DNA of 64,000 bases, taken from the NCBI GenBank assembly GCA_965203985.1, contig CBDBDS010000003.1, forward strand, positions 186,001 to 250,000, read 5' to 3'. The translations under genes were made by a program, and so were the position numbers. This DNA is from Bin87 sp965203985. Lineage in GTDB: Bacteria; Chloroflexota; Dehalococcoidia; Lucifugimonadales; UBA3495. The notes under the pieces were generated by a model. The model saw only the letters and a list, made by a program, of their open reading frames with translations. It was not told the origin of the DNA and searched no databases. Shown piece after piece: positions 55,965 to 64,000 of the stretch (position 1 is its first letter; every line of letters starts with the position of its first letter).

Positions 55965-56045
55965 CAATCGTCCTGATCCCGAAAATCCTTCAAATCCGAC
56001 AAATCCTGCTTCTGACAATCCCGTCCATCCTGTCCATCCATGCCA
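55965..56045. repeat. Dispersed AATCCTG/CAGGATT palindromic repeat, copy 6 (partial)
   Basis: CCTGATCCCGAAAATCCTTC, AAATCCTGCTTCTGACAATC and CGTCCATCCTGTCCATCCAT form the right half of the element; the inverted left half is missing. It lies between two minus-strand genes. Confidence 0.6.
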
Positions 56046-56052
56046 TTCCCGG

Positions 56053-59000
56053 TCATAGGATTTCACTGGCGTCCACGTCAAGGTCACTGGGAGGTTCCGC
56101 TCCGGTGTTGTCCCGCCACCATTGAGCGAAGGGTTCGTCGCCCATCTGCTCCTTGAGCCGCGCCAGGTGCGCCTTCACCTGCACCAGCATGGGCAGTTGG
56201 TGGTCCGCAACCAGTTGGTACGTCCGCGCCACCCATTCCAGGGCGTCCGGCAGATTCCCCCGCTGTTCCTCAACCAGGCCCAGCTGGCCGTAGGTCCGCG
56301 CCGCCCGCAGCACGTCACGCACGTTCTCAAACGCGATGCGAGCCTGGTCGTACCAGTGATAGGCCTGCTCCAGATCGCCCTGCTCGTGATGGACCACGCC
56401 CAACTGCCGCGCTTCTACGCCCACCCCACGCTGGTCGCCCATCTCTTCCCGGTACTCCATGGCAACCCGCAGCCACTCGTCCGCTTCATCCGTGATGCCC
56501 CGCGCCTGCGCCAGGGTGCCCAGATGGTGAAATTCGACGATCATCTGCTCGGTCATGCCCAGGCGGTCGCTCAGTCCCAAAGCCTGCTGGTACCAGGATT
56601 GCGCGTCCTCGAACAAGTACTCTGAGTGATCCACCGTTCCCAGCGAGTGGAAGATGTAGACCGCCGTTTCTTCGTCCCGATTTTCTTCCACGATCTCCCG
56701 CGCCCGGTGGTACCAGCTCCGCGCTTCGTCGTATTCGAACCGCAGGTGGCACGCCGACCCCAGGGCGCGGAAGTCGTTGACCATTTCCTCGTAGTCGGGC
56801 AGCCTCTGGTGGATGTCCAACGCCCGCGAGTACCATTCCTTGGCTGCCCCGTACTGGCGCTGGTGCTGCCGCACTTGCCCGATGGCGAAACAGGCGTCGG
56901 CTATCGACTCCTGGTCCTCGCCACCGTCGATGATCTCCAGCCCCCGCTCCAGCCACTCGGATGCGGTGGCGTACTGACCCCGTCGCGTAGCGATCAGACC
57001 GTTCTGGTGGTAGACCGCCGCAGTGCGCGCGTCGGTCTCTCCGTCCGGTTGCTCCAGCAGGTAATCCAGCAATTGCCGGTTGAACAGGTCAGCCCGTTCC
57101 AGGTCCATCCGCTCGACCGATTCCATTGCGTCAGTGCCCAGCAGGTATTGCCAGAACTCGATGGCGCCGTTGCCTTCCGCTTCGCCGGCCGTGTGCCCGA
57201 TGGTATCCAGCAATTGGCCGCGCAGCCGTCGCAACTCAGGGAACCGTTTCTGCATCCGGTAAACCTGCGCCAGCGGCTGGAACAACACCTGCGCGTTGTC
57301 CCACTGCCGGTACTCCAGGGCCAACCCCAACGCTTGCGTCAGGTTGCCCTCCTCCGCCAGCACCGCCGTCACGCCTGTGTCCTGGTTCTCATAGAGGCTT
57401 TCCATAAAGTAGTCCGCGGTATCGGCGTACACCCGGACGAACTCCATTTCAAGCTGCTGGATCCCGCTGCCGGCAACTTGCCTACCCAATTTCCGACCCA
57501 GGAACCACGGTATCGACGGGTTGATCTGGTAGACGCTGGGCGAGATCGACTCCAGGAAGCCGGCGGCATGCGCCGACCGCAGCATGGTGCGGCAAGATGC
57601 ATACGAGCGCCCCGACGACTGCATCCCGCCTTCGGGCGAGAGCAGGCTCCGCGATGCCCCGGCGGTCAGGTCGTCCCCCACGATCTGGCTGTACGCCCGC
57701 TCCTCCGTGATGTGCGACAACACGTCCAGCATGACCCTGCGCTGGAACAGCGACAGGAACGGCAGATGCGTCCGGTTCCGCCGCGACATCCGCGAGAATG
57801 CATACTCCATCGCCGCCGTCAGCGTCGCCCCGCGTCCCGCTTCGCCGCCTTCCGGCTCACTGTCGATGAGCCGCGCCATCTCGCTGACCGCCGCCGCCGC
57901 CGGAACCTCTTTCACCGGGGGTATCGCGATCTGCATCGCCAACGGGTGCCCGTCCAGCATGCCCAGCAGCTCAAAAAAGTCCGCATCGGCGCGCGTGGCC
58001 GGCACCTCCGCCTGGTGCATGATTTGAGCGACCAAGGCCAGCCGGTCCGCCCCCGCCAACCCATCCAGCGTCAGGGAGGCGTGTGGCCCCGAGACCCATT
58101 CCTCCTCGGCCCTTCTGCCCAGCAGCAGCGCGTTGGTCCCTGCGGACCCGGTGGTCACTTCGCCCAGGAATGCCGCAAGCTCCGGCAGCTCCTCTTCGCC
58201 CAGCAGGCCGGGAGCGCCGTCTGGAAAGCCGGCCACGTTTTCCAGGTTGTCCCACACCAACAGCGACGCGTTGTCGTTCAGGTAAGCCGTCACCCATCGC
58301 CGCTGTTGCTCCGCCGGCATGTCCGCGAAATCCAGCCCCGCCACCGCCGTCCCGATCTCGTGCACCACACGCTCCAGGCCCGCTGGCTGCGACGTCTCAA
58401 ACGCTGTGTAGAACACGCCGCCCGGGTACGCAACCCGAGCCGGCTTCAGGAACCACCGGCACAGCGCCAGGGCCAGTTCAGTCTTGCCCACGCCGGTGTC
58501 GCCCGACAGGTGCACCACCGAGTGCGCCTTCAGGGCTCGCTCCAGTTGCCGCAGTTCCGCTTGCCGTCCCACCAATCCGTATTGACCGGCCACCGGAATC
58601 TGCAGGTCGTCGGTCGGTGCTTCCTCCGGATGGATCACCGGCGCAGCCAGCGGGTCTGGCTGAACCTGGGCTATCACCGGCGGTTGGTGGACGCGCGACT
58701 GGTAGACGCACGGCAGGTGCCAGTCCCAGAACACCCGCCGGCCGTACATCGTGACCCGCTCCGGCGTGTCCATCAGCCCGCGTCGGATCGAGGATACCGC
58801 CTCCGATACGGTATAGCCCTGCGCGATGCGACGGTAGAACGCAGCCACCGCGCCTTCTCCGGCATCCGGGTGCACCGGAACCGGCAGGACTGCCACCTGC
58901 GCGACGCCGGCCTCGGCCACCGCCATTGCCGCCTCGGACCACGATGCCAGCGGCGGGAATTCTTCCTGCACCCCGGCAGTGATCAAAGCCACGTTGACCC

Positions 59001-59808
59001 CGCCCGCCGCCAACGCGCCGCCCAACTCCGCGGCGGCAACGGCGCTGGGACTGCCGTCATCTTGCTCCAGTACGATTGACCCGCCATCACCCAGGGTGGC
59101 TCCGTCAATGTGGGCCACGTGGTAGTGGCTCGGGTTCCGCGCCAGCAGATCTTGCAGCGCGGACAGCGTGGCCGGCCTCGGGTTGTCCAAGGACACCTGG
59201 ACGTTCAGCCCCTCCAGCGCCGCCACCGTCGCTTCGGCCAGGCTGGCGCCCGCTGCCGCCGGCTCCGGCAGCAGCGACCCAGCGCCGGGGACCTCCAACG
59301 CCAGGGGGCTGGTCGAAAGCATCAGCACGTTCAGCGTGTCTTCCTCTGCTCCTTCCACATCGTCCGCCGGCGCCTGGCTGGAGGATTGTCGCGCCACCCC
59401 CACCAACCCGTTGATGAAGTATCCCAGCGAAGGGTCGTTCATCAGTTCCCACGGCAGCGACATGAACCCCGCGCGCGAGGACACGATCGTCAGCACGCCG
59501 CGTTCGTCCCGCGCCATCACCGCATCCAGCAACTCACGGGCTTCGCTTTCCGCGCCGAACGCCGACTCGAACAGCAGTCTGCCCAGGTTCCGCATGGCGA
59601 GTTCCACCGCTTCAATCTGGGCGATCCCCGCGGGCGACCCGCGCCGGAACTCCGTGTGATAACGGTCCAGCGCTCCGCGCTCCTCCTCGGAGAGATCTAT
59701 GCCGAATGCTGCCGGCGCTGCTTCCCGCGCATCGCCCGATGCTTCAACCAGGCGCACCTGCACCTGTCCGGAGTTGAGCAGATCGTGGATTTCCAAACTA
59801 GCAGCCAT
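56053..59808 (-). CDS. STAND protein: CHAT-like domain, NB-ARC NTPase, TPR repeats
   Basis: 1251 residues. The N-terminal ~400 residues resemble a CHAT caspase-like domain: 'SSRAGFMSLPWELMNDPSLG', a His in YHVAHIDGATLGDGG (near residue 229) and the strand VNVALITAGVQEE, where the catalytic Cys of active CHAT proteases is expected but Thr/Ala is seen. The NB-ARC-type NTPase has Walker A LSGDTGVGKTELALAL (near 438), Walker B 'NASLLVWDNLENVAG' and sensor-like LLLGRR. About 350 C-terminal residues form at least eight TPR units (for example GAAKEWYSRALDIHQRL, 'DAQSWYQQALGLSDRLGMTE', 'QAYHWYDQARIAFENVRDVL'). Such proteins sense a ligand through the repeats and trigger the N-terminal effector, and many act in antiviral or cell-death responses. 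The ATG at 59808 is the start before 'AASLEIHDLLNSGQVQVRLV'; AGGAG is 12-13 nt upstream. Confidence 0.85.
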   Translation of the reverse strand: MAASLEIHDLLNSGQVQVRLVEASGDAREAAPAAFGIDLSEEERGALDRYHTEFRRGSPAGIAQIEAVELAMRNLGRLLFESAFGAESEARELLDAVMARDERGVLTIVSSRAGFMSLPWELMNDPSLGYFINGLVGVARQSSSQAPADDVEGAEEDTLNVLMLSTSPLALEVPGAGSLLPEPAAAGASLAEATVAALEGLNVQVSLDNPRPATLSALQDLLARNPSHYHVAHIDGATLGDGGSIVLEQDDGSPSAVAAAELGGALAAGGVNVALITAGVQEEFPPLASWSEAAMAVAEAGVAQVAVLPVPVHPDAGEGAVAAFYRRIAQGYTVSEAVSSIRRGLMDTPERVTMYGRRVFWDWHLPCVYQSRVHQPPVIAQVQPDPLAAPVIHPEEAPTDDLQIPVAGQYGLVGRQAELRQLERALKAHSVVHLSGDTGVGKTELALALCRWFLKPARVAYPGGVFYTAFETSQPAGLERVVHEIGTAVAGLDFADMPAEQQRRWVTAYLNDNASLLVWDNLENVAGFPDGAPGLLGEEELPELAAFLGEVTTGSAGTNALLLGRRAEEEWVSGPHASLTLDGLAGADRLALVAQIMHQAEVPATRADADFFELLGMLDGHPLAMQIAIPPVKEVPAAAAVSEMARLIDSEPEGGEAGRGATLTAAMEYAFSRMSRRNRTHLPFLSLFQRRVMLDVLSHITEERAYSQIVGDDLTAGASRSLLSPEGGMQSSGRSYASCRTMLRSAHAAGFLESISPSVYQINPSIPWFLGRKLGRQVAGSGIQQLEMEFVRVYADTADYFMESLYENQDTGVTAVLAEEGNLTQALGLALEYRQWDNAQVLFQPLAQVYRMQKRFPELRRLRGQLLDTIGHTAGEAEGNGAIEFWQYLLGTDAMESVERMDLERADLFNRQLLDYLLEQPDGETDARTAAVYHQNGLIATRRGQYATASEWLERGLEIIDGGEDQESIADACFAIGQVRQHQRQYGAAKEWYSRALDIHQRLPDYEEMVNDFRALGSACHLRFEYDEARSWYHRAREIVEENRDEETAVYIFHSLGTVDHSEYLFEDAQSWYQQALGLSDRLGMTEQMIVEFHHLGTLAQARGITDEADEWLRVAMEYREEMGDQRGVGVEARQLGVVHHEQGDLEQAYHWYDQARIAFENVRDVLRAARTYGQLGLVEEQRGNLPDALEWVARTYQLVADHQLPMLVQVKAHLARLKEQMGDEPFAQWWRDNTGAEPPSDLDVDASEIL

Positions 59809-60240
59809 TTTGGAGAATTGCTCCTGTAAGTTTTGCAACGGTTGACGGTTTGTTTCGAGTGGGCCGGGCGCTCCGGTCAAGCATCGGGTTGCCTTGTCGG
59901 GAGACTTCGAGATACCTGCGAGATAACATAACGTAGCAGGTGGTAGTTCGTGCTCAGCAACATTCGCTTTCTCGCAATACACGGATTGCGTTTCGGCAGA
60001 CTTTTGGCAGCCAATCAACGCTATCCCTGTCCGCGCCAGACGAGCATAGTGAAATCAAGGTGCTAGTGTTGCTGACCGGTGCTGACACGTCATCCCCCGG
60101 TTCAGCCATGTTGCCACACCGTGCGGACTCACTTATAATTCGTCGTATTCTACGGACAAGCGTACCTACCTCAGTCGAATCGGCGGCATTATACAACATA
60201 ATGCTGCAATTTATTCCCAAATTAGGCACTGATAACCACC

Positions 60241-61182
60241 ATGACAGCGCTCTCCGCAGTCCGACGTTCCTGGTTGCTGACTCCGGTTTCGCATCCGGAT
60301 CGCGTATCGAACGCCCCCTCCGCCGGCGCCGACGTGATCGTGCTAGACCTGGCGGAATTCGTGGCCGAACCGGATAAACCGGCGGCCCGCGAGTCCCTGC
60401 GCGATTGCCTGGTTCCCGCCAAGTCCACCGGTGCGGAGGTGTTCGTTCAGATCGACCCCGAGTTGATGCTCGCCGATCTCACCGCCGCCGTGTGGCCCGG
60501 TCTCGACGGCATCGTCGTGACCCGCGCGGAAACCTCGGATCAGGTCGTCTCCATCGACGCCATCATCTCCGAACTTGAGAACCGCCGCGGCATGTCGCCG
60601 GGCAGCGTCGAGCTGGTCCTCTGCCTGGAAACCGCCCCGGGCAACCACAACGGTTTCGAGATCGCCACCGCCAGCTCACGTACCTGGGGCCTTTCCCTGG
60701 GACGCGCCGACTTGGTCATGGACCTGCGGCCCGAGCCTTCGGGCGAAACGCACCTCATGCAGTACCTCATGCAGCGTTTGGTGACTCTGGCGTCAGCCAC
60801 GGCAACCGTTCCCATCGGTGCATGGTGGCGGTTCCCGGATCGCGGGCTGTTGGCGACACCTGAGAACACCCTCGCCGCCGCACAACGCGGGCGCGCCATC
60901 GGGTTCAAGGGTTCTTTCTGCGTTCTGGACAATCAGGTTCGTCCCTTGAACTCGGGCTTCACCCCTTCCGAGTCCGAGGTAGCGGCGGCTCATGCGTTGT
61001 GCGAGACGTACGCGTCTGCCACCGCATCGGGCACGTGCGCGATGGTATCCGTGGACGAGCGCGCCCTGACGCCGGACATCGTCGCCCAGTATGCCAACAC
61101 CATTGCCCTTGCCGACGCCTGCTCGACCCGGGACCGATCCAAAGCCGCCGCGGTGGAAGGCTTTCCGGTGCCTGTCCCCTAG
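60241..61182 (+). CDS. HpcH/HpaI aldolase/citrate-lyase-beta-like protein, copy 1
   Basis: 313 residues, CitE-like TIM barrel. 'RRSWLLTPVSHPDRVSNAPS' and 'GADVIVLDLAEFVAEPDKPA' align with the family start, but the D-L-E-D motif is D-L-A-E here. 'VFVQIDPELMLADLTAAVWP', 'LDGIVVTRAETSDQVVSIDA' and LVLCLETAPGNHNGFEIA give the metal-binding Glu (LET), and GRADLVMDL the Asp. It probably forms or cleaves a C-C bond in an acyl-CoA such as malyl- or citramalyl-CoA; the altered motif makes activity uncertain. First of three tandem paralogues, 9 nt before the next. Confidence 0.82.
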   Translation: MTALSAVRRSWLLTPVSHPDRVSNAPSAGADVIVLDLAEFVAEPDKPAARESLRDCLVPAKSTGAEVFVQIDPELMLADLTAAVWPGLDGIVVTRAETSDQVVSIDAIISELENRRGMSPGSVELVLCLETAPGNHNGFEIATASSRTWGLSLGRADLVMDLRPEPSGETHLMQYLMQRLVTLASATATVPIGAWWRFPDRGLLATPENTLAAAQRGRAIGFKGSFCVLDNQVRPLNSGFTPSESEVAAAHALCETYASATASGTCAMVSVDERALTPDIVAQYANTIALADACSTRDRSKAAAVEGFPVPVP

Positions 61183-61191
61183 GAGTTACCC

Positions 61192-62214
61192 ATGCCCAGC
61201 TCAACTCGGCGACTGAAGCGGTCCGGTCTGACGATGCCCATAGTCACTCCGCGCTTTATCAACAACGCCTGGCATCGCGGCTGCGACTACATCAACATGG
61301 ACCTGGAGGACTCGGTCCCGCCCAATCTCAAGGGCTACGCGCGCGGCCTGGTCCGCGAATCCATCCCGGTGGTCAACAAAGGCGGCGCCGACGCAGTATG
61401 CCGCATCAACCATGACTTGATGGAAGCGGACCTCAACGCCGTGATCTGGCCCGGCATCATGATGGTCAACTATCCCAAGGCAGAGTACGGCCACGAAATC
61501 GAGCGCATGGACGCGATCATCACTCGCCTGGAAGCTGAACGGGGCATCAGGCCCGGCACGGTTGAAATCGGCGCCAACATCGAGACTGCAGTCGGAGTCG
61601 CCAACGCTTATGAGATCGTCACCGCGAGTAGCCGTGTTCGCGATTTCGGCGGCGCTTCCGGATACGACATGTCCCGCGACCTCGGCGTCGAGATGTTCGT
61701 CGGCTTTGACCAGTTCGTGTATGGCAAAGGCGAAGTTGAACTCGCGGCCCGGGCTGCCAATCGCGAACCCCGTGCGGCTCCGTTCACGCCTAACATAACC
61801 GGCAGCGTCAGCGATCCCGACCGGGCTTTCGCCGAAGCGGACGCGGCGCGAAAGTGCGGGTTCCGCATCGGAGGCGGGTTGCACCCCGCCGTCGTGGAGC
61901 CTCAGATCCGCGGGTTCGCCCCTTCCGACGACGAGGTTTCGGACGCCCGGTGGGTCCTGCAGGAATACCGCAAGCTCTCCCGGACGGGCGAAACCTGGGT
62001 CCAGGTCGATGTTTCATCTGTGGATCGGGAAGCCTCTCCTCGCCCGATGGCCGCCGAATCCTATCTGGGTCGCCATCGCGCAATTGACCGCTATGAAGCC
62101 GCACGAGCGGAAGAGTTGTTGCAATGGCAAAGCCTGTGTCAGGAACGTGACCGGGAGAAAGCCGAAGCCATCGAACGCGTCCGTGCCGCCGAGCCTGCGG
62201 AATCCCGGAGTTGA
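61192..62214 (+). CDS. HpcH/HpaI aldolase/citrate-lyase-beta-like protein, copy 2
   Basis: 340 residues and the most canonical of the three. 'CDYINMDLEDSVPPNLKGYA' has the intact D-L-E-D-S motif, 'AVCRINHDLMEADLNAVIWP' gives the substrate Arg, 'GANIETAVGVANAYEIVTAS' gives the metal-binding Glu, and 'FGGASGYDMSRDLGVE' gives the Asp. 'AARKCGFRIGGGLHPAVVEP' with FAPSDDEVSDARWVLQEY is the usual C-terminal region. Probably a Mg2+-dependent lyase/thioesterase on a hydroxyacyl-CoA. The start has GGAGTTACCC upstream. Confidence 0.88.
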   Translation: MPSSTRRLKRSGLTMPIVTPRFINNAWHRGCDYINMDLEDSVPPNLKGYARGLVRESIPVVNKGGADAVCRINHDLMEADLNAVIWPGIMMVNYPKAEYGHEIERMDAIITRLEAERGIRPGTVEIGANIETAVGVANAYEIVTASSRVRDFGGASGYDMSRDLGVEMFVGFDQFVYGKGEVELAARAANREPRAAPFTPNITGSVSDPDRAFAEADAARKCGFRIGGGLHPAVVEPQIRGFAPSDDEVSDARWVLQEYRKLSRTGETWVQVDVSSVDREASPRPMAAESYLGRHRAIDRYEAARAEELLQWQSLCQERDREKAEAIERVRAAEPAESRS

Positions 62215-62230
62215 TTGGGAGTTGTTCATC

Positions 62231-63184
62231 ATGCCCATCCTCGTACGGCGCTCCAACCTGATCGTTCCCGCGGTCGAGCAGCGGGCCGTGCGCCGCAGCT
62301 GGATGTATGACGCCGACTCCGTGACCATCGACCTTCAGGCCGGGACGCCGGTTTCGCAACTCCCACAGGTCAGGAAAACGCTGCGCCAGTCAATCTCCCT
62401 GGCGGGAAAGGCCGGCGCCGAGGTCTTCGTCCGGGTCAACGCCCAGTTTGTCTACGCCGACAGCGATGCCGCCGTCGGACCTGACCTGACCGGCATCATT
62501 CTCCCCGGGGTCGAATCGTCCGAAACGATCGCAGAGGCCGACGCCGTTTTGTCCGAGCTGGAACGCAAATATGGTGTTGTTCACGGTTCCTTGGAAATAG
62601 CACCGTCCATCGAAACCGCGGCCGGCGTTTGGCACATACGCGACATCATCACCGCCTCGCCGCGCATCAGGCAGGCGGGTATCGATGAGGCCGCCCTTGC
62701 CGCCTCCCTGGGCATCACCCAGTCGGCGGAGCACGACCCCTTCGTATACGCCCGCGGCCGCCTGTGCATCGAGGCCACCGCCGCCGGCGTCCAACCGGTC
62801 GCCGTCGCCGACCCCATGGGTGTACAAACCGGGCATCTTTCCCACGAGGAGATGGCCAAACTCGCCACCGATACCCGTAACTTGGGCTTCAAAGGCATTG
62901 TCTGTGGGCATCCCGCTTGGATCGCTCCCGTCAACGAGGCCTACACGCCCACGAAATCGCTGGTAGAATACTACACCCAGGTCCGGGAGGTCTTCGCCCA
63001 GGCCCTTGCCGCCGGCACCGCCGCAGCGCCGTTCGCCGGTCGAATGATCGACGTGCCCGTGGACGAATGGGCCAAGGACGTGCTCGCCATGAGCGCCGCC
63101 TGCGCCGCTCGCGACGCCGAAAAGCAGGCCGCTTTGGCCGCCGCCGAAATTTATTTCGACCCCTCGGTGCCGGTGATTGACTAG
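62231..63184 (+). CDS. HpcH/HpaI aldolase/citrate-lyase-beta-like protein, copy 3
   Basis: 317 residues. The metal-binding Glu is present (APSIETAAGVWHIRDI), and the C-terminal 'LGFKGIVCGHPAWIAPVNEA' with YTPTKSLVEYYTQV follows the family pattern, but the D-L-E-D motif is D-L-Q-A (SVTIDLQAGTPVS). The ATG at 62231 lies 16 nt after the copy 2 stop, with TTGGGAGTTG upstream; a longer frame overlaps copy 2. Copies 1 and 3 are both altered in the first motif, which suggests that a heteromeric complex with copy 2 is possible. Confidence 0.84.
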   Translation: MPILVRRSNLIVPAVEQRAVRRSWMYDADSVTIDLQAGTPVSQLPQVRKTLRQSISLAGKAGAEVFVRVNAQFVYADSDAAVGPDLTGIILPGVESSETIAEADAVLSELERKYGVVHGSLEIAPSIETAAGVWHIRDIITASPRIRQAGIDEAALAASLGITQSAEHDPFVYARGRLCIEATAAGVQPVAVADPMGVQTGHLSHEEMAKLATDTRNLGFKGIVCGHPAWIAPVNEAYTPTKSLVEYYTQVREVFAQALAAGTAAAPFAGRMIDVPVDEWAKDVLAMSAACAARDAEKQAALAAAEIYFDPSVPVID

Positions 63185-63280
63185 CCTTCCCGCCTGGTAC
63201 GCGCCGTTTGCGCCGGACGGGGTAGCGATAGCCCGTCAACCCTTGTCCCGCTCTCTCGCATACCCAGTTTCTCTGGAGCT

Positions 63281-63310
63281 GTCATTGTGAGCGAAGCGCG
63301 GCAATCTCGT
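63281..63310. repeat. REP-like half-element (GTCATTGTGAGCGAAGCGCG, then GCAATCTCGT)
   Basis: Same family as the elements at 20608 and 30780 (GTCATTG-GAGCGAAGC-GCAATCTC). It lies between the third CitE-like gene and the PPOX-family gene. Confidence 0.65.
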
Positions 63311-63498
63311 CAGGGCAACGGACACCGCCGCGTGAACGGGTCGCCACGTCGCTGCACTTCTCTCCATGACAAACTGGATACGCGTGCGGCGTCCCTCTCA
63401 CACTGCATCGCTTCCAGTATCCTATAGAAGCCGTTCACGGGACGGGTGCAGTATCCTCGAAACGGCCCTGCACCCCCAGCATGCTTCAGGAGACTCCC

Positions 63499-63915
63499 AT
63501 GATCTACATCGACGACGAACTTCGCCGCCGCATCGACAACGCACTGGCGGACCGCTGCCCCATGTTCATCGCTACCGTATCCCCGGACGGCGAGCCGCAG
63601 ATCAGCATGCGCGGCAGCGTTCTGGTGTTCGATCGGGAAACTCTGGCCTTCTGGGAACGCGGCTGGCGCAACTCCGCCGCCAATATCCAGAACGGTTCCA
63701 GGGTCGTGCTCTTCTATCGCCACCCCACTGAGCGCGTCAACTTGCGCTTCTATGGCACCGCCACCATGTACCGCGAAGGCGCAATCAGGGACAACGTCAT
63801 GTCCCGCACCGTCCAGGGCGAGCTCGACCGCGACCCCGAGCGTACCGGCGCCGCCGTCCTGGTTCGCCTCTACCGCATCAACCAGCTGTCCGGAGAAGTC
63901 CTACAGGAACGATGA
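63499..63915 (+). CDS. Pyridoxamine 5'-phosphate oxidase-family (split-barrel FMN/F420) protein
   Basis: 138 residues. 'RCPMFIATVSPDGEPQISMR', SVLVFDRETLAFWERG, 'GSRVVLFYRHPTERVNLRFY' and GTATMYREGAIRD follow the split-barrel flavin-binding pattern of the PPOX superfamily, which includes F420-dependent reductases. True PNP oxidase C-terminal residues are absent, so vitamin B6 synthesis is unlikely. The ATG at 63499 has CAGGAGACTCCC upstream. The next gene overlaps its stop (ATGA). Confidence 0.85.
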   Translation: MIYIDDELRRRIDNALADRCPMFIATVSPDGEPQISMRGSVLVFDRETLAFWERGWRNSAANIQNGSRVVLFYRHPTERVNLRFYGTATMYREGAIRDNVMSRTVQGELDRDPERTGAAVLVRLYRINQLSGEVLQER

Positions 63916-64000
63916 GCCGCAGAATGTCGATTTCCATTTCACACCTCACCGCCCAGGCTCTGCGCATCGAAGCAGGTAAGCCGTGGCACTCCAACCTCCT
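63912..64000 (+). CDS. 5' end of a further gene, cut by the window edge
   Basis: The ATG at 63912 overlaps the stop of the PPOX-family gene (ATGA) and opens a frame without stops to the end of the window: MSRRMSISISHLTAQALRIE, then AGKPWHSNL. Only 29 residues are visible, too few to name a family. Coupling suggests a role linked to the PPOX-family protein. Confidence 0.5.
   Translation, partial: MSRRMSISISHLTAQALRIEAGKPWHSNL

Noticed and set aside
56626..59079. 817-codon open frame antisense to the STAND gene
   Set aside because: Arg/His/Gln-rich shadow frame without any recognisable domain.

Overview
The window is high-GC bacterial DNA with short operons on both strands. Its gene content points to an uncultivated member of Chloroflexota, close to SAR202/Dehalococcoidia. 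The reasons are the many CoA- and TPP-dependent enzymes, an F420-type luciferase-like oxidoreductase, MmgE/PrpD, a lutABC set, tandem M20 amidohydrolases, three tandem HpcH/HpaI-CitE-like genes, a cytochrome P450, Uma2 proteins and a Tat system. No rRNA or ribosomal-protein gene is present, so the assignment is inference.

The most important observation is a probable selenocysteine-containing thioredoxin-reducing module. At 39211-39636 a ferredoxin:thioredoxin reductase (FTR) catalytic-subunit gene is interrupted by one in-frame TGA. The TGA sits at the last, redox-active cysteine of the FTR signature (CPC-X16-CPC-X8-CHC, here C-P-C, C-A-C, C-H-U). The reading frame continues for 55 codons of typical FTR C-terminus. 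A bacterial-type SECIS hairpin with a GGUC apical loop begins 22 nt after the UGA. At 33975-34071, about 5 kb away, lies a tRNA with anticodon TCA, a 6-bp D-stem, a long variable arm, G73 and encoded CCA, which is tRNA-Sec. It lies directly downstream of a thioredoxin gene on the same strand. tRNA-Sec, a likely substrate thioredoxin and a Sec-FTR are thus all in this window. selA, selB and selD are not.

Layout. 1-1.7 kb: end of a dipeptide/oligopeptide ABC permease operon. 1.8-5.1 kb: small membrane protein, CaiC-like acyl-CoA ligase, P-II protein with an altered T-loop, EVE-domain protein. 5.1-8.6 kb (minus): one apparent operon with an alpha/beta hydrolase, BrnT toxin, a BrnA-like segment fused in frame to a VOC protein, and a benzoylformate-decarboxylase-like TPP enzyme. 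8.7-13.3 kb: Uma2 protein and two tandem ~620-630-aa membrane proteins of unknown function. 13.3-15.9 kb: cysteine desulfurase, lipoprotein, polyprenol/diacylglycerol-kinase-like protein. 15.9-18.7 kb (minus): two M20 amidohydrolases. 19-20.6 kb: glycerate kinase and an SRPBCC protein. 20.7-24.5 kb (minus): lutABC followed directly by an MNT/HEPN pair. 24.6-28.3 kb: unknown protein, then a GAF/PAS kinase fused to receiver and winged helix. 28.5-31.7 kb: cytochrome P450, then a decayed stretch with an IS110 fragment, a 150-bp copy of the P450 3' end and Fn3 remnants. 32-38 kb: 5'-nucleotidase lipoprotein, tRNA-Sec, thioredoxin, RlmD-Maf fusion, TatB/TatC and TatA. 38.3-47.1 kb: second Uma2, Sec-FTR, pyruvate-dehydrogenase-type operon (lpd, E1alpha, E1beta, E2), a second TPP enzyme and a methyltransferase. 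47.2-50.4 kb: double-domain ThyX, a 50-aa zinc-ribbon protein, anti-sigma and ECF sigma factors. 50.6-55.9 kb (minus): MmgE/PrpD, luciferase-like oxidoreductase, a VapC toxin with a tandem Phd antitoxin, a large alpha/beta hydrolase. 56-59.8 kb (minus): CHAT/NB-ARC/TPR STAND protein. 60.2-63.9 kb: three CitE-like paralogues, a PPOX-family protein and the start of another gene.

Intergenic regions carry two dispersed repeat families. One is an imperfect palindrome built of AATCCTG/CAGGATT units. The other comprises REP-like elements of the GTCATTCCGGCGAAAGCC and GTCATTGCGAGCGAAGC types. Several genes have a TATAAT/TACAAT/TAAAAT-like -10 box within 10-20 nt of the start codon, which suggests very short leaders or leaderless transcripts for part of the genes.
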